From contig OX393564.1 in the NCBI GenBank assembly GCA_947652115.1, positions 22,748,629 through 22,812,628 of the forward strand: 64,000 nt of DNA, given 5' to 3'. Shown here piece by piece: positions 43,882 to 54,797 of the stretch (its first letter is position 1; every line of letters starts with the position of its first letter). The notes below the pieces were generated by a model that worked only from the letters and a program-made list of their open reading frames with translations, was not told where the DNA came from and searched no databases. A program made the translations under genes and the position numbers. The DNA is from Blastomussa wellsi (Eukaryota; Cnidaria; Anthozoa; Scleractinia; Plerogyridae).

Positions 43882-44090
43882 TAAATTTTTTGGCGGGTAC
43901 GCGCATAGCAAATTTTCTGCGGGAGGGTGTGGGGAACGTTTTTGCACGGCACCCCTGAAGAAAATCACGGTCCACCCCTCAATTTGCGAAGCACGTTTTG
44001 GACGAAGCGTGCTGTTGGCGTCTTCAGTAAAGTTTTAACAGCAGTTCATTGAAGCGCTTTTTTACCGTTTTATCTAGTTTCTTCCACATA

Positions 44091-47000
44091 ATGGAGCCTC
44101 AAATGCTCGTAAACCAAGGCCTTAGCGAGATCGTTGCGCAACGCATGTCTGAAATCTTCGCTTCAGGGATTCTTTCGCCCGAGGAACTCGATGACAGAGC
44201 ATTCGAAGCTCTTCGCGAATTCAACCAACAGGGCGCTCTAGAAGTGTTAGATCAGTTTGCAAATAGCGATTTGTCACATGTACAGAACAAGAGTGCTTTT
44301 CTCTGCGGAGTGATGAAAACTTACGTGACAAAATCTTCATCGTCAAGCGGAATAACCACAAGCAACGAAGTTACAAGCAGCAGAGCGGACGAAAGCAAAG
44401 TCAAGGCTTTACTCGACAGAACTGGCTACACCTTAGATATCACCGCAGGACAGAGGAAATACGGAGGCCCACCGCCTGGCTGGCAAGGTCCTATGCCTGG
44501 GACCGTCGGTAGCGACGTAAGTAAAGTATTTGGAGCTGTTTTTTTCTGAACTTAAGTCCTCAGAAATTGCTCGTTGCATGGTGGAAAGTCACGACCATTG
44601 AAATAATTCATTAGCAATCATATTTTAGGTTCAATCTCCTCAACTATATTTAAGGTTTCTACTCGAAATAAAGTGTTGTTTATTATTTCTTAAAAAGGTG
44701 TAGAAATGTAGAGATGTAGGTTGTGTAAATGCAGGTATGCCTAATGTAAGTTTGGGCTCATCATGTTGTGTAAATTAAGATTCTTGTTTGATCAAAGAAA
44801 GGCCCTTTTGAGAGAGCTCCGGTTTTGCTATTATGAAATAAGCCGGAGCAGTACAAACATGCTTTGAAATTTGCTGTGACATCTCGCTTTTTATTAATCT
44901 GTTCAATATGACCATATCCCCAATTCAAAAAGAAAAAAATGTCCAAAATCCTAATATTACTTGTATGCAAATCGTTGTTTTGAGAAGAACTGTTGGCTAC
45001 ACAAGGTATTTCGTTGCGGTAGTTCACTTTTTGTGATGTTTCCGTGTGCTTGAAGGAAAAACCATGAATGTGTAGTTCCAGAAAATATCCACTTTCCTCC
45101 CACAGAAAGGATTGAAAATTTCTTGGGGGTTGGGGGGTCTCAAAGGCCGAAAAAAGTAAAGAAATGTTTGAAGCTGAAGGTTGCACAATACCATCATAGG
45201 GTTACTTTTGCCGAAAATTTTTTTTAACGTTAAAATGAAGATTGCTATGAAATCTAATATTTCCCCCCAAAAAATAAAATTCAAATCTTAAAACCTGTGT
45301 GAGTTATTTCTAAAAAAGGCTTTTGATAAAAGTTAATCAAACTGTAAGATGTCATAATCCTCATAGCATGTCGGCTGCCCTTGGAACTCTTATTACAATG
45401 ACTGCGTTACTGTTATTTTCATACCGCTTTATTTTGCCAAGTCAGTTGTCGCAAATCAATTTGAAGAAATAACCGTCGAACCTAAACCAAATAAACATGT
45501 CTTGGAATACTGTATCATGCATTAAAGACAAGTGAACGAGAAGAACGTGACTGCCACATGGTAATATTGTCCTAGAATTCCCGCAAAAATCATTTTGCTC
45601 ACTGTGAATGCCATCTGATTGGCTAGCGGCACATTCTGTTGACAGATATCTCAGTAAAGGTGAGACATGTTTACAAATCTTTGAACAGCAAAAAATCACT
45701 TTTGTTTTTGGAGAGAATGCAATCTCTTTAAACAATTTAATAGGGTACATGTATGTAGAATTGACAGATTTTAAGGAAATATGGCCGTAACATTCATAAA
45801 GTCTTGAGGAACAAAAGTGTGTAAGGGATTTTTAAAATTTTGGATATTTTTCTTTTGGCAGCTGTGAACGCACCAAGGCCGGGGAAATTTTTGATGCTGT
45901 ACCTTTACGGGTTTATAAAATGATAACTGATCGGAATACAGGAAATCCCTGACACGCTTTGAAAGGTTGATGGTTGCTTATTAACACGGGCAGTGCTTTT
46001 ACATCAGCATTTGCCTTTGATAACCGATTACTTTGGTGGAGCGACAGCCTGTTTACCGGCGTCTTTCTTTTCATGATATGGACGAACAGCATAGCAGAAA
46101 TTTTTTTGAATTCTACAATTCAAAACCTTTCCATAGATATATAGTTTTCTTGAAAACAATGTAGGTAGGAATTTTTTTTCTGAAGGACACCTGTGATGGT
46201 ATTGTGTAACCTTAACTGGAATTTCCAGAGGGGTTGGGGTGAGGGGTCCTTTGGAAAAATCCCTCCTGTTCGGGAGGTGTGGATAATTTATGGGACTACT
46301 CAACATCATCATCCTGAGGAGTTCATACTGTATATTTCTGTATGACAGCCTTTCTTGAAACAAAGCTCTGTCTTGAAACAAAACTTCTGATGAGTATCCC
46401 TGCCTGTTTCATATGGGAGACTCCCCTGGGAAAGTGGTACTACTGAAACAGGTAGACCGTGAATTCAAAGACATGTGACAGTTGTTTTTGGTGCTAAATG
46501 TCAACGATTTTGGTGATGTGGCTCTGTTTGTCAAACCGAAAAGGTGAACGCACGTGATCATATTCCTGAACATTTTATTTACAATGTCGAGTAATGGCAT
46601 TCACTGTTGATGTGGCGAGATGAAGTCTGGCTGTGTCGCCTTCATGTAAAATTATAATTTACCAAAAAGATCTGTAATCTGTTCAGTTTCACCCGATTAA
46701 CAAAAACACCAAACTTAAAAATTGAAGTTCAGGTCTCGGAAAAATCTTAAAACTGCCTTTGGAGTACATGAAAAGGTAAGGTTGACTAAATTTGTGTCTA
46801 CATAAAATTTACTTGCTCCGTTCAGGAATGTGATGACGTGCGTTTACCTTTTTGGTTTAACAAAGCCATGTGACCAAAATCGTTGACATTTAGTGCCAAA
46901 AACAATTGTCATGCATGTCTTTGAATTCGCAGTCTGTCTGTTTTGGTAGTATTGGTTGTTTTACTCCCAGTGCTACCAAGTTTATATGATTTACCTCAAT

Positions 47001-50000
47001 AAAACTGCCATTTGAATCTCATTTGTCGCATTCTTTTCTTACAGAAGGGTTGCTGTCAAGTGTTTGTTGGAAAGATCCCTCGCGACTGTTTTGAAGATGA
47101 AGTCATTCCACTCCTTGAAGATTGTGGCCAGGTCTACGATTTCCGTCTTATGATGGACCCTGAATCAGGTCTTAATAGAGGGTATGGTTTTTGTACATAC
47201 ACAACCAAAGCGGGAGCACAGAATGCAGTCAAGAAACTTGATAACAAAGAAATCAGACCTGGCAAGAAGTTAGGAGTTTGTGTCTCAGTCGCAAACAATC
47301 GTCTGTTCGTTGGTTCCATTCCGAAGAGCAAATCCAAACAAGAAATTTTTGATGAATTTTCAAGAGTCACTTCAGATCTGACCGATGTGATTGTCTACCT
47401 GTCATCAGAACAAAAGGGCAGAAACAGAGGCTTTGCCTTCTTGGAATACGAAAGTCACAAAGCAGCAGCATCAGCAAAGCGTCGCTTACAGTCTGGAAAG
47501 GTGTTCGTCTGGGGGATGACCGTTGCTAAAGTTGAATGGGCTGATCCTCAGGAAGAACCAAACGAAGAGGTTATGGCCAAGGTGAGTGGATGAAAACTTT
47601 GTTCAGGCTCAGTTTTGATTAATCTGCATAAGTACAGTACCTCTCAGAGATAAGCAAACCACCTAACGCGTTCTCAACGCAAAGGAAATGCGAAGGAAAC
47701 ATGCAAACGCAAACGTGTTGGTGTAGCTCATTTGTAGATCACACTTTAGAAGCATTTTGCATAACAAGAGGTCCAAACAAAGCGGACTTCTTGCTAATAA
47801 TTACCTTTGCATTTCCGTGGCTTCTTCGTAAGCAAGCGTTATCCCAGGGTCGATTCTTTATCAAAAATAGAATGCACACTAAAGAGTCGAGCGAACTTTC
47901 TAAGGTTGAACAATTTGGCCGGCAAAATTTGAGAACAAGTTATCGATTGATCTTGTGTTTTACTGTTTGCCGCGCCATGTTTCGAAATTCGTCAAACATT
48001 GCCGTGCTTGTCGCTATGTTGGCAGTAAAATTCTAGCCGTAATTTGACTGGCGGAATTTTGCGAACAACTTTGAAATACTCAGAGCCATTTTTCTGTTCA
48101 TTCATAATTCAGTCCAAGAAGTCACTCAAAACAGCGAGCATGATAGTTCACAGCAAAACAAGCTCGCGCACCAAAGAATTCACTCAACTCTTATTTCATT
48201 TGAGTACATGCTTGGCAACGCATTGATGATGAAACCGGTGACTCAAATTTCATTTGAAAGTCGTGAATATAAATAAAATCTTTTGCATTGCTTTTGGTTA
48301 CCGGCGATTGTTTAACGGGACTCTTGCAACGGGTAATCGAATAATTGCATAACATTAGACTGCTATTTCGCTTGAAAACTGGCTGCAAATATTTTTGTTT
48401 AAAAGATGCCGCTTATTGTCCAGACGTTCATTAATAAATACCATGTGTGTTTTCGCATGCAAATGTCAAAGCGAATGAAACCAGTTCTTGGTCTTGTTTG
48501 TTTTGTAGCTTGCTGTCATATACTGGGATACTTTAACCATTAAGATAACATCTCCATTCGTTATACGCAAAACAGAGTGGACTGTCTGAAACCTGGCGAA
48601 AGCGACAAGACGTAAACAAAAGCGTGACAAACAACATAGCACACGCGGATCATGACAAAACTTTTGATTTGGATTTTATTAGAAAGCCCGTAAATAATGA
48701 ATCCTTTCTCCTTTGTTTAGGCGACTGACAATTGTTTTACGTGTAACCTGAATTATTGTAAACCAAACAGCCTTCTCCTTTGCTTGAAGGGAACTCTGTC
48801 GCTTTGCAGCCCAGACATTCTGGCAATCAGTGTTTTTCGTGAATGAATTTGACTGTGTTCTTTTGTTAAAAATTGTTCAGCAGCCTGGTTTTTTGTGTTC
48901 CGGTTATCTTCCTCAGAATAATTATATGTTTGATTCTCACTCACAACAGTAGACAGAAAGCGGCGAAGAAAACTTGGTTGCAAATTTTGTTGCAGAAAGA
49001 AGCGCCTCGCGGCCCAGACATTCCGGTGATGAGTGTTTAATATTCAATTCTCAATTCAACAAACAGCGAGCAAATGGATTCGACTGGGTTCTTTTGTTAA
49101 AAGTTGTTTAGTTGCCTGGTTTTATTTTTTTCCAGATACCTGTCTCAGAATATATTGTTTGATTCTCTATCAGTAACAACAGTAAAAGTGTTACCTTGCT
49201 TTAATTTTAAATTATGTAAATTCAAATGGTTTTCACTTTAGGATCAAAGCCGTCCTTTGAGTTGTTTAATAAAAGCACACAAAACACGCAAGAGGTGAAA
49301 AAATGAATAACAAAGGCCTGACACGTTGATAAAAAACGTGTTGAGGACGCGAAGCCAATGCGTTGAGAACACGTTAGATGGTTCCCTTATCTTTGAGCGG
49401 TACTGTAACAAGTTCAAATCACAGATGATGAATTTTAAACTGAGGAATTGAAAGGACATAAAGCAATGACTGCTACTTAGGCTATTCCAGAGTAGTATAA
49501 CAAGACAACACAAACAAAATTGTGGTTCAATTCTACCAGTAGCACAAACTGATATATCGCTTATGTTATACATTACCAAAATGTAGTATTATAGATCAGA
49601 AATTGATCCTAGCACAATGATCATTGGCAAGGTTATTGCTTGACCGGTGTTATCAGAATCTAACAGTCTCTTTGTAAGTTGAAAGTGCCATGTCATGTCA
49701 GTCCTTATATCTGATATAAAGTAAAAACAAACAACTCAAAACGATGCTTTCCTAAGACATATAGACATAGAGGTAAAGATGCAGGGCTGTCATTAAGTTT
49801 TGCGTCACCTGTGGCCTCGTTCTCCACACCCATAGCAAACTTGTTACTTTGTGGTTGAATTATATAAACAACAGGCAATTTCACCCGTAGCACCAAGGGA
49901 AAATCAAACCTACTCAGCCGTAACAGGTGTTACGGGTTACGGCCCTAAATGACAGCCCTGAAGATGCACCAAAAAGTACAATAAATATGGACAAGAAAGA

Positions 50001-51069
50001 TGCCAGCAGATTGCAAACTGAATACCAGTAACTATTTATAGCTAAAGTTTTGACAGCAAAGTTAAGTTTTATGATGGAAAGTCTTAATCAGTGAGCTGTA
50101 TCAGCATTTAGATTGTGGTGGCCTGGAATTCACATCAAATTCAATTTTTTAAATTCCATTTCATAGGTAAAGGTGGTTTATGTCCGAAACCTTTCTCCAA
50201 ACATCACAGAGGAGAAACTCCAGGAAGAGTTTAGCCAATATGGAACGGTGGAAAGAGCAAAAAAGATCAAAGATTATGCTTTTATTCACTTCTCTGAACG
50301 CCAGAATGCACTGAATGCCATCCAAGCACTCGACAACCAGGTCTGGGATGAGATTGCTATAAGCGTGTCCCTAGCAAAGCCCCAACCTGTTAACAAGGAC
50401 AACAAACGAAGAGGAGGTCCTGGGATGGGTGCAGGCCCACGTGGCAGTCAACCTCGTGGGGGAGGGCCAAGAGGTAGAGGTCGCGGAAGAGGTGGATATG
50501 ACCAGGGGTATGATAACAGTGGCGGGTATGACTCGTATGGTGGTGGAGGCTATGATGAAGGGAATAGTTATGGTAGTTATTACGATAACAGCAGCTATGG
50601 AGGAAGTGGATATGGTGGTGGGTATGGCAGTGGCTATGGTGGTGGTGGCGGCTATGAAGGTGGTGAATATGGTGGTAGAGGGGGCTACTCCAGCCGTGGT
50701 GGAGGAAGAGGTGGTCCGAGGGGCTCATTCTCCCGTGGAGGTCAAGGTGGGCCCAGCAGAGGTGGACGGGGTCGTGGTGGTAGTGGTGGAGGTGGTAGCT
50801 TTGGACGTGGAGGTAGGGGCTCTCGTGGTGGTCCTCCCAGAGGAAGGGGTGGTGAAGGTGGTGGAAGGGGCTTCACTCCACAGAAGCGCAAGTTTGGTGG
50901 TGACAGCTATCAAGACAGCAGTGGCTACTCTGAACCGAAGAGGCCATATGTTGATTACAGCCAACAGTATGGCCAGCAAGAGTCGCAGCAGTGGGGCCAA
51001 GACTACAGCTACAGTGACCAGAGTGATCAGCAGTGGCACCAGGACAGCTGGTCACAACAGCAGTGGTAG
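44091..51069 (+). CDS. SYNCRIP: hnRNP Q/R (SYNCRIP/HNRNPR) homologue, copy A
   Basis: Three exons, all phase 0: 44091-44516, 47045-47581, 50167-51069 (TAG), giving 621 residues, nearly the length of human hnRNP Q. The N-terminal acidic domain holds [20 protein letters not shown] and [21 protein letters not shown]1 has [13 protein letters not shown] and GYGFCTY; RRM2 has [15 protein letters not shown] and [13 protein letters not shown]3 has [15 protein letters not shown] and [10 protein letters not shown]. After this come about 190 residues of RGG and GGY/YGG repeats and a Q/W/Y-rich tail ([20 protein letters not shown]). The family binds mRNA in nucleus and cytoplasm, acting in splicing, stability, translation and granules. 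Start ATG gives MEPQML; no upstream ATG is in frame. Q and R orthology cannot be separated: this is probably the pre-duplication animal type. Confidence 0.94.
44517..47044 (+). other. hnRNP copy A intron 1
   Basis: 2.5 kb. It carries a foldback element at 46437-46955. The rest, including an open minus-strand frame at 44761-45186, gives no support for a gene. Confidence 0.6.
46437..46955. mobile_element. 519-bp foldback element in hnRNP copy A intron 1
   Basis: The left arm GTACTACTGAAACAGGTAGA..GAATTCAAAGACATG and the right arm CATGTCTTTGAATTCGCAGT..TGTTTTGGTAGTA are inverted repeats. Internal TGTTTTTGGTGCTAAATGTC mirrors GACATTTAGTGCCAAAAACA. The right end lies about 90 bp before the exon 2 acceptor. 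Confidence 0.85.
47582..50166 (+). other. hnRNP copy A intron 2
   Basis: 2.6 kb, of which 1.77 kb is one inserted element (47635-49405). The remainder (49406-50166) shows nothing recognisable. Confidence 0.6.
47635..49405. mobile_element. 1.77-kb non-autonomous DNA transposon, TA-flanked
   Basis: Left terminus CAGTACCTCTCAGAGATAAG and right terminus (CTTATCTTTGAGCGGTACTG) are inverted repeats of about 50 bp that continue through CCACCTAACGCGTTCTCAAC / GTTGAGAACACGTTAGATGG. Each end is flanked by TA (47633-47634, 49406-49407). No transposase is seen in the interior. Two internal segments, about 48790-48960 and 49000-49190, are imperfect direct repeats (GCCCAGACATTC, TTCTTTTGTTAAAA, TGTTTGATTCTC). 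Confidence 0.8.
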
Positions 51070-51244
51070 TGATTATGCAGATTGGCAGCCATTCAACCTA
51101 TCTATCCAACCAGATTTATGATGAATTGATCCAATTGTTTGTTTGGAGCCCAATCATTTCTTTATCTTTGATTGGTTTGAAAGCTGGGCAAAACTTTACG
51201 AAAATGGCACATGGTTTCATGCCACATATTGTTCTGTTTTTAGC

Positions 51245-51250
51245 AATAAA
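51245..51250 (+). terminator. Candidate poly(A) signal of hnRNP copy A
   Basis: AATAAA about 175 nt after the stop; further AATAAA hexamers near 51547 and 51656 could serve longer 3' UTRs. Confidence 0.45.
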
Positions 51251-51968
51251 AACATTGCACAGTTTGTTAAAAAACATAAGAAATTTACACCCTTAGATCA
51301 GAAGAGTGAGAATCAAAAACAAATTTGTGTAGCATTGTGTAGTTCACTCCAAAGTGTATTTTCATCTTATTTCACCAAATTTCAAATTCTAGTTTTTATG
51401 TTTTAATTTGCTCCATTTTGCGGTTTAGTTATTTGAAGAGCATGGACTATACTCCAAAATAGATTAGAGAAAGGTGAAATCTTCAAGATTGCAAAGCCTT
51501 ATCCAATTTAGTGGGTTAAAAGTAACATTCATTTAATTAATAAGTAAAATAAAATTGCTTTTACAAAATTGGCCAGCAAACAATGCTGGCTTTAAATTGT
51601 ATGTTGTCATTTGCTGTCTCCAAAATGAAGAAGAAAATCATTCTGTAATTGCCGCAATAAATGAAAAGAGCACATCTGGATGAACAACGAAAATCCTGAT
51701 GAAATTGCATCAAGAAATTTGAAGAAAGTCATCTGATGATGAAATTATACATTGCAAAAGTTAAAGAATGTCATGTGATAACAAAATTACATCACAAAAT
51801 TTTAAAGAATGTCATGATCAAATTTGCATCTAATGTTCAGCAGAGTGGCAGTATGATGCGGTAAGTGTTAGATAACGTTTGTGATTTTATCTGCCAGTAT
51901 ACAGGGTTTGACATCTGGTCAGCTGAGCCACTAGGCTAATGATTTTTTAAATTTCCTAGCCCGAAACC

Positions 51969-52375
51969 ATTCTCGTCCCCATGGCCCTTTTCGTTTCTCT
52001 TAGCCGCCGGATCTTTGGCACAAGAAATGAAGGGCTCTGGGGTTTTTGAGATCAAAGAAATCTTAAACGGAAGTCAAATGTTCGCAGCTACAGCTACATT
52101 GCAGCACACAACATGTAGAAATATCAATGCTACATATATGAAGTCTTGAAGTCCCAGAATGTAGGACGTGGCTGCCGACCTCCTCGAGGCTCCAACAATT
52201 CCATGCTTCGTGTAAGGCAACTCAATCTGTTCATGGTTAGAAAGGTCCCTCTCGTCTATCCCTTTTAGCCATCCCCGACTGGAAAATCCTATTTCCACAG
52301 AGCCCTTTGTTTCTTGTGCCATGGTGCCACCAGCTAAGAGAAACAAAGAGGGCTATGGGGGCGAGAGTGGCCCAA
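51969..52375. mobile_element. Foldback family F, copy 2
   Basis: CTCGTCCCCATGGCCC, TTTCTCTTAGC and GGCACAAGAAATGAAGGGCT on the left are mirrored by AGCCCTTTGTTTCTTGTGCC, GCTAAGAGAAACAAAG and GGGGGCGAG on the right. The same blocks occur at 21438-21948. The AGTCTGAAGTG outer ends are not evident here. Confidence 0.7.
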
Positions 52376-52432
52376 AACACTACTTTGTACCCAGCCCAGC
52401 TTCCCTCTTGGGCTCTATCTTCAAATGAATAG

Positions 52433-52440
<8 letters not shown>

Positions 52441-52477
<37 letters not shown>

Positions 52478-52624
52478 GTATAACAATATAATTTGGTTTT
52501 ATCAACTGGGTTGATAATGTGAATTGGCCACCTTTAAGAGATTTGAGAGCTGATGTTTCGAGCGTTAGCCCTACGCTCCAATTACGCTCACATTATCAAC
52601 CCAGTTGATAAAACCAAATTATAT
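52441..52624. mobile_element. Palindromic repeat family P, copy 2
   Basis: It begins AGTTTCTAAAGAAACTGTGG and includes TATAATTTGGTTTTATCAAC / GTTGATAAAACCAAATTATA ends. The core is GAGCTGATGTTTCGAGCGTT. The second arm of the core is degenerate, so the central hairpin is lost in this copy. Confidence 0.85.
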
Positions 52625-53395
52625 AGCTCTATCTTCACCCCACTTTGCACCACACAACACGAAAAGAAAGACCCTTTGCAGAATTTGCCAGCTTAATATA
52701 TTTTTTTCAAATTTTCTACCAGCCTGTGTGCTAGCAAAACATGACATTTTACTGGCCTTAGATAGCGGAGATGTCGAACCCTGTATGTTGACCTTCACTT
52801 ACTTTCCCCAATAGTAACAGTGATGTTAAATATGGGTGGGGACAGGGGGATCCCAGCCTTCCCCTTTCATGACTTTCTTGTGGTTTCCACCCTTTCGTTA
52901 ACCTATCTCCTGTGCTATTTCTCTTGTTAATAATTATTATGCAATGTGAATTTTTCACACCCATCACACTCGACCCCATGGTTGTAAGCACCTTTTTAAG
53001 TACCCTTCCATGCAGGCCCACCTGTTTTTAAATGGCTGCAACTGCAGTTGACTCTTCCGAGAGTACCACGCTCAAAATTGGAATGAAAATGGTCATGAAC
53101 CGAAGAGTAAAAAGCACACAAAGTACAATAGCTTTAATTTGAATAGTGGAATATGGTTTTATTATTGGTGTCTTGAAAAGGAGCTGCCTGAACAGTTAAA
53201 TTTTGCCACTGAAGCAAAAACATCTCTCTTCTGTTTACATGGCTAGTACAAGACGCACATTCTGATCCCATGGTTGTTAACCAGTAGTCTGAATGGAGTT
53301 AAAAAAAACATCTTTTTGACGAATACAGAGACGCTTGGAACGACGGATTTTAAATTTCCCCACCTTTGAAGTTATAAGACAATCTTAATTAAAAA

Positions 53396-53691
53396 ACAGG
53401 TGACCAAAGCTTATTAAAAATATCTCTTTTTACCTTTAGAAAGCTTCTATAAAGTTTAAAACCTTACCTGTAGTCCATTTTCAGCCTTTCTAGAACCTTT
53501 GAAATCCCTACGCGTGATTTTCATTTAGTATGTGAAGAGACCGTTGGAATGAAAATCGCGTGCATGGCTTTCAAAGCTTCTAGAAAGGCTAACAATGGAC
53601 TCCAGGTAAGGTTTTATCAAAGGGAAAAATAGATATTTTCAGCTAAATTGTAAATCCATACAAACTCTTATAGCACGCTTTGGTCACCTGT
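53396..53691. mobile_element. 296-bp foldback element
   Basis: ACAGGTGACCAAAGC at the left and GCTTTGGTCACCTGT at the right are exact. Inner arms pair CCTTACCTGTAGTCCATTTT with AATGGACTCCAGGTAAGG, and CCTTTCTAGAA with TTCTAGAAAGG. The centre is near 53545. Confidence 0.85.
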
Positions 53692-54235
53692 GGTGTAAGG
53701 TACTGAACAAACGGGCAGTTCACCACTAAAAAAATTCTCAGATTCTGATTGGTGTAAACTGATCACGTGATGCGATAGTGTTCATCCACAGAGAGACACT
53801 GGGAGCTTTTCGTTCGACCAAAAATTCCGGAAATTTCCAGTGTTGAATAGAGCATCATTTAATTTAGGTTCATTGTACCGGAAGCAAGTGGATGACACAG
53901 TTAAAATATAATTTACCCCTGTTGAATTATATTCCATCGAGTATTTTCGTTCGCACTCTATCGGCCTAAACTTGTCACGTGACTGAAGATGCCCCTGCTA
54001 AAACTGGGGAATAGCCGAAACTATTCCCCAAATGATTTTTGCGAAAAATACTTCTTGAAAGCCAATAAACACAATAGCCTCCATTTGACTTTGAAAATAT
54101 GTTCGGGCATTTGGCCTTGGACATTATTAGTTCCTCGAAGCTCGTAGTTTTCTCAAGTTTTGCTCTCGGAAAACTTTTCGCTTCTCGGAACAGATCAATG
54201 TCCGCGGACAAATATCCGAACATAGTGCAACGAAA

Positions 54236-54305
54236 ATTTAGCAGGCCAAACGAATTTTGATTTCAGAATTATATGACGTCACATGAAAACCAAAAATTAA
54301 TACAA
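54236..54305. repeat. Dispersed repeat family Y, fragment
   Basis: The stretch from AATTTAGCAGGCCAAACGAA through TATGACGTCACATGAAAACC matches one end of the copies at 22735-23010 and 58619-58915. Confidence 0.7.
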
Positions 54306-54560
54306 CTGCACAAAAACATACCGTCATATTTTCCGAAAGAGGTTAAGAGAATATATCGTTTTTGTATGACAAGGGAAAAATAAAAACAGAAACCGCAACG
54401 AAAACATCCCGAAATACAATAGCTCTGCACGCGCGTTATAAAGTTTGGTACATTTCTTTGCTGGCCTGTGCAAAACAACAACGAAAAATAACCAAGGCAT
54501 AAGGTGCCTAGCTCATTCGATTCGTGGACGAAGGAACTTAGGCTGAATAGCGGAATAGGG

Positions 54561-54797
54561 GATAAGTTTCTAAAGAAACTGTGGTGCATAACAATATAAT
54601 TTTGTTTTATCAACGAGGTTGATAATGTGAATTGGCCACCGTAAAGATTTTCAAGAGCTGACGTTTCGAGCGTTAGCCCTTCGTCGGAGCGAATCACTCC
54701 GCTCCGACGAAGGGCTAACGCTCGAAACGTCAGCTCTTGAATCTCTTTACGGTGGCCAATTCACATTATCAACCTAGTCGATAAAACAAAATTATAC
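54561..54797. mobile_element. Palindromic repeat family P, copy 3
   Basis: It has the fullest structure of the three. The GTTTCTAAAGAAACTGTGG start, TATAATTTTGTTTTATCAAC and its mirrored right end enclose a core of two 50-bp arms (GAGCTGACGTTTCGAGCGTT, CCCTTCGTCGGAGCG) around CACTCC. Confidence 0.88.

Larger units (their letters stand above)
42875..44090. other. Intergenic region upstream of hnRNP Q/R copy A
   Basis: 3' UTR of the SHHC gene, then MITE family X copy 3 and a short segment that should hold the hnRNP promoter and 5' UTR. No other gene is seen. Confidence 0.6.

Noticed and set aside
44761..45186. 141-residue minus-strand ORF in hnRNP copy A intron 1
   Set aside because: No recognisable motif, and composition like translated AT-rich intron DNA.
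50429..51121. 230-residue plus-strand ORF and His-rich minus-strand ORF over the hnRNP RGG exon
   Set aside because: Off-frame readings of GGT/GGY codon repeats; the true frame shows RRM3 and RGG motifs.
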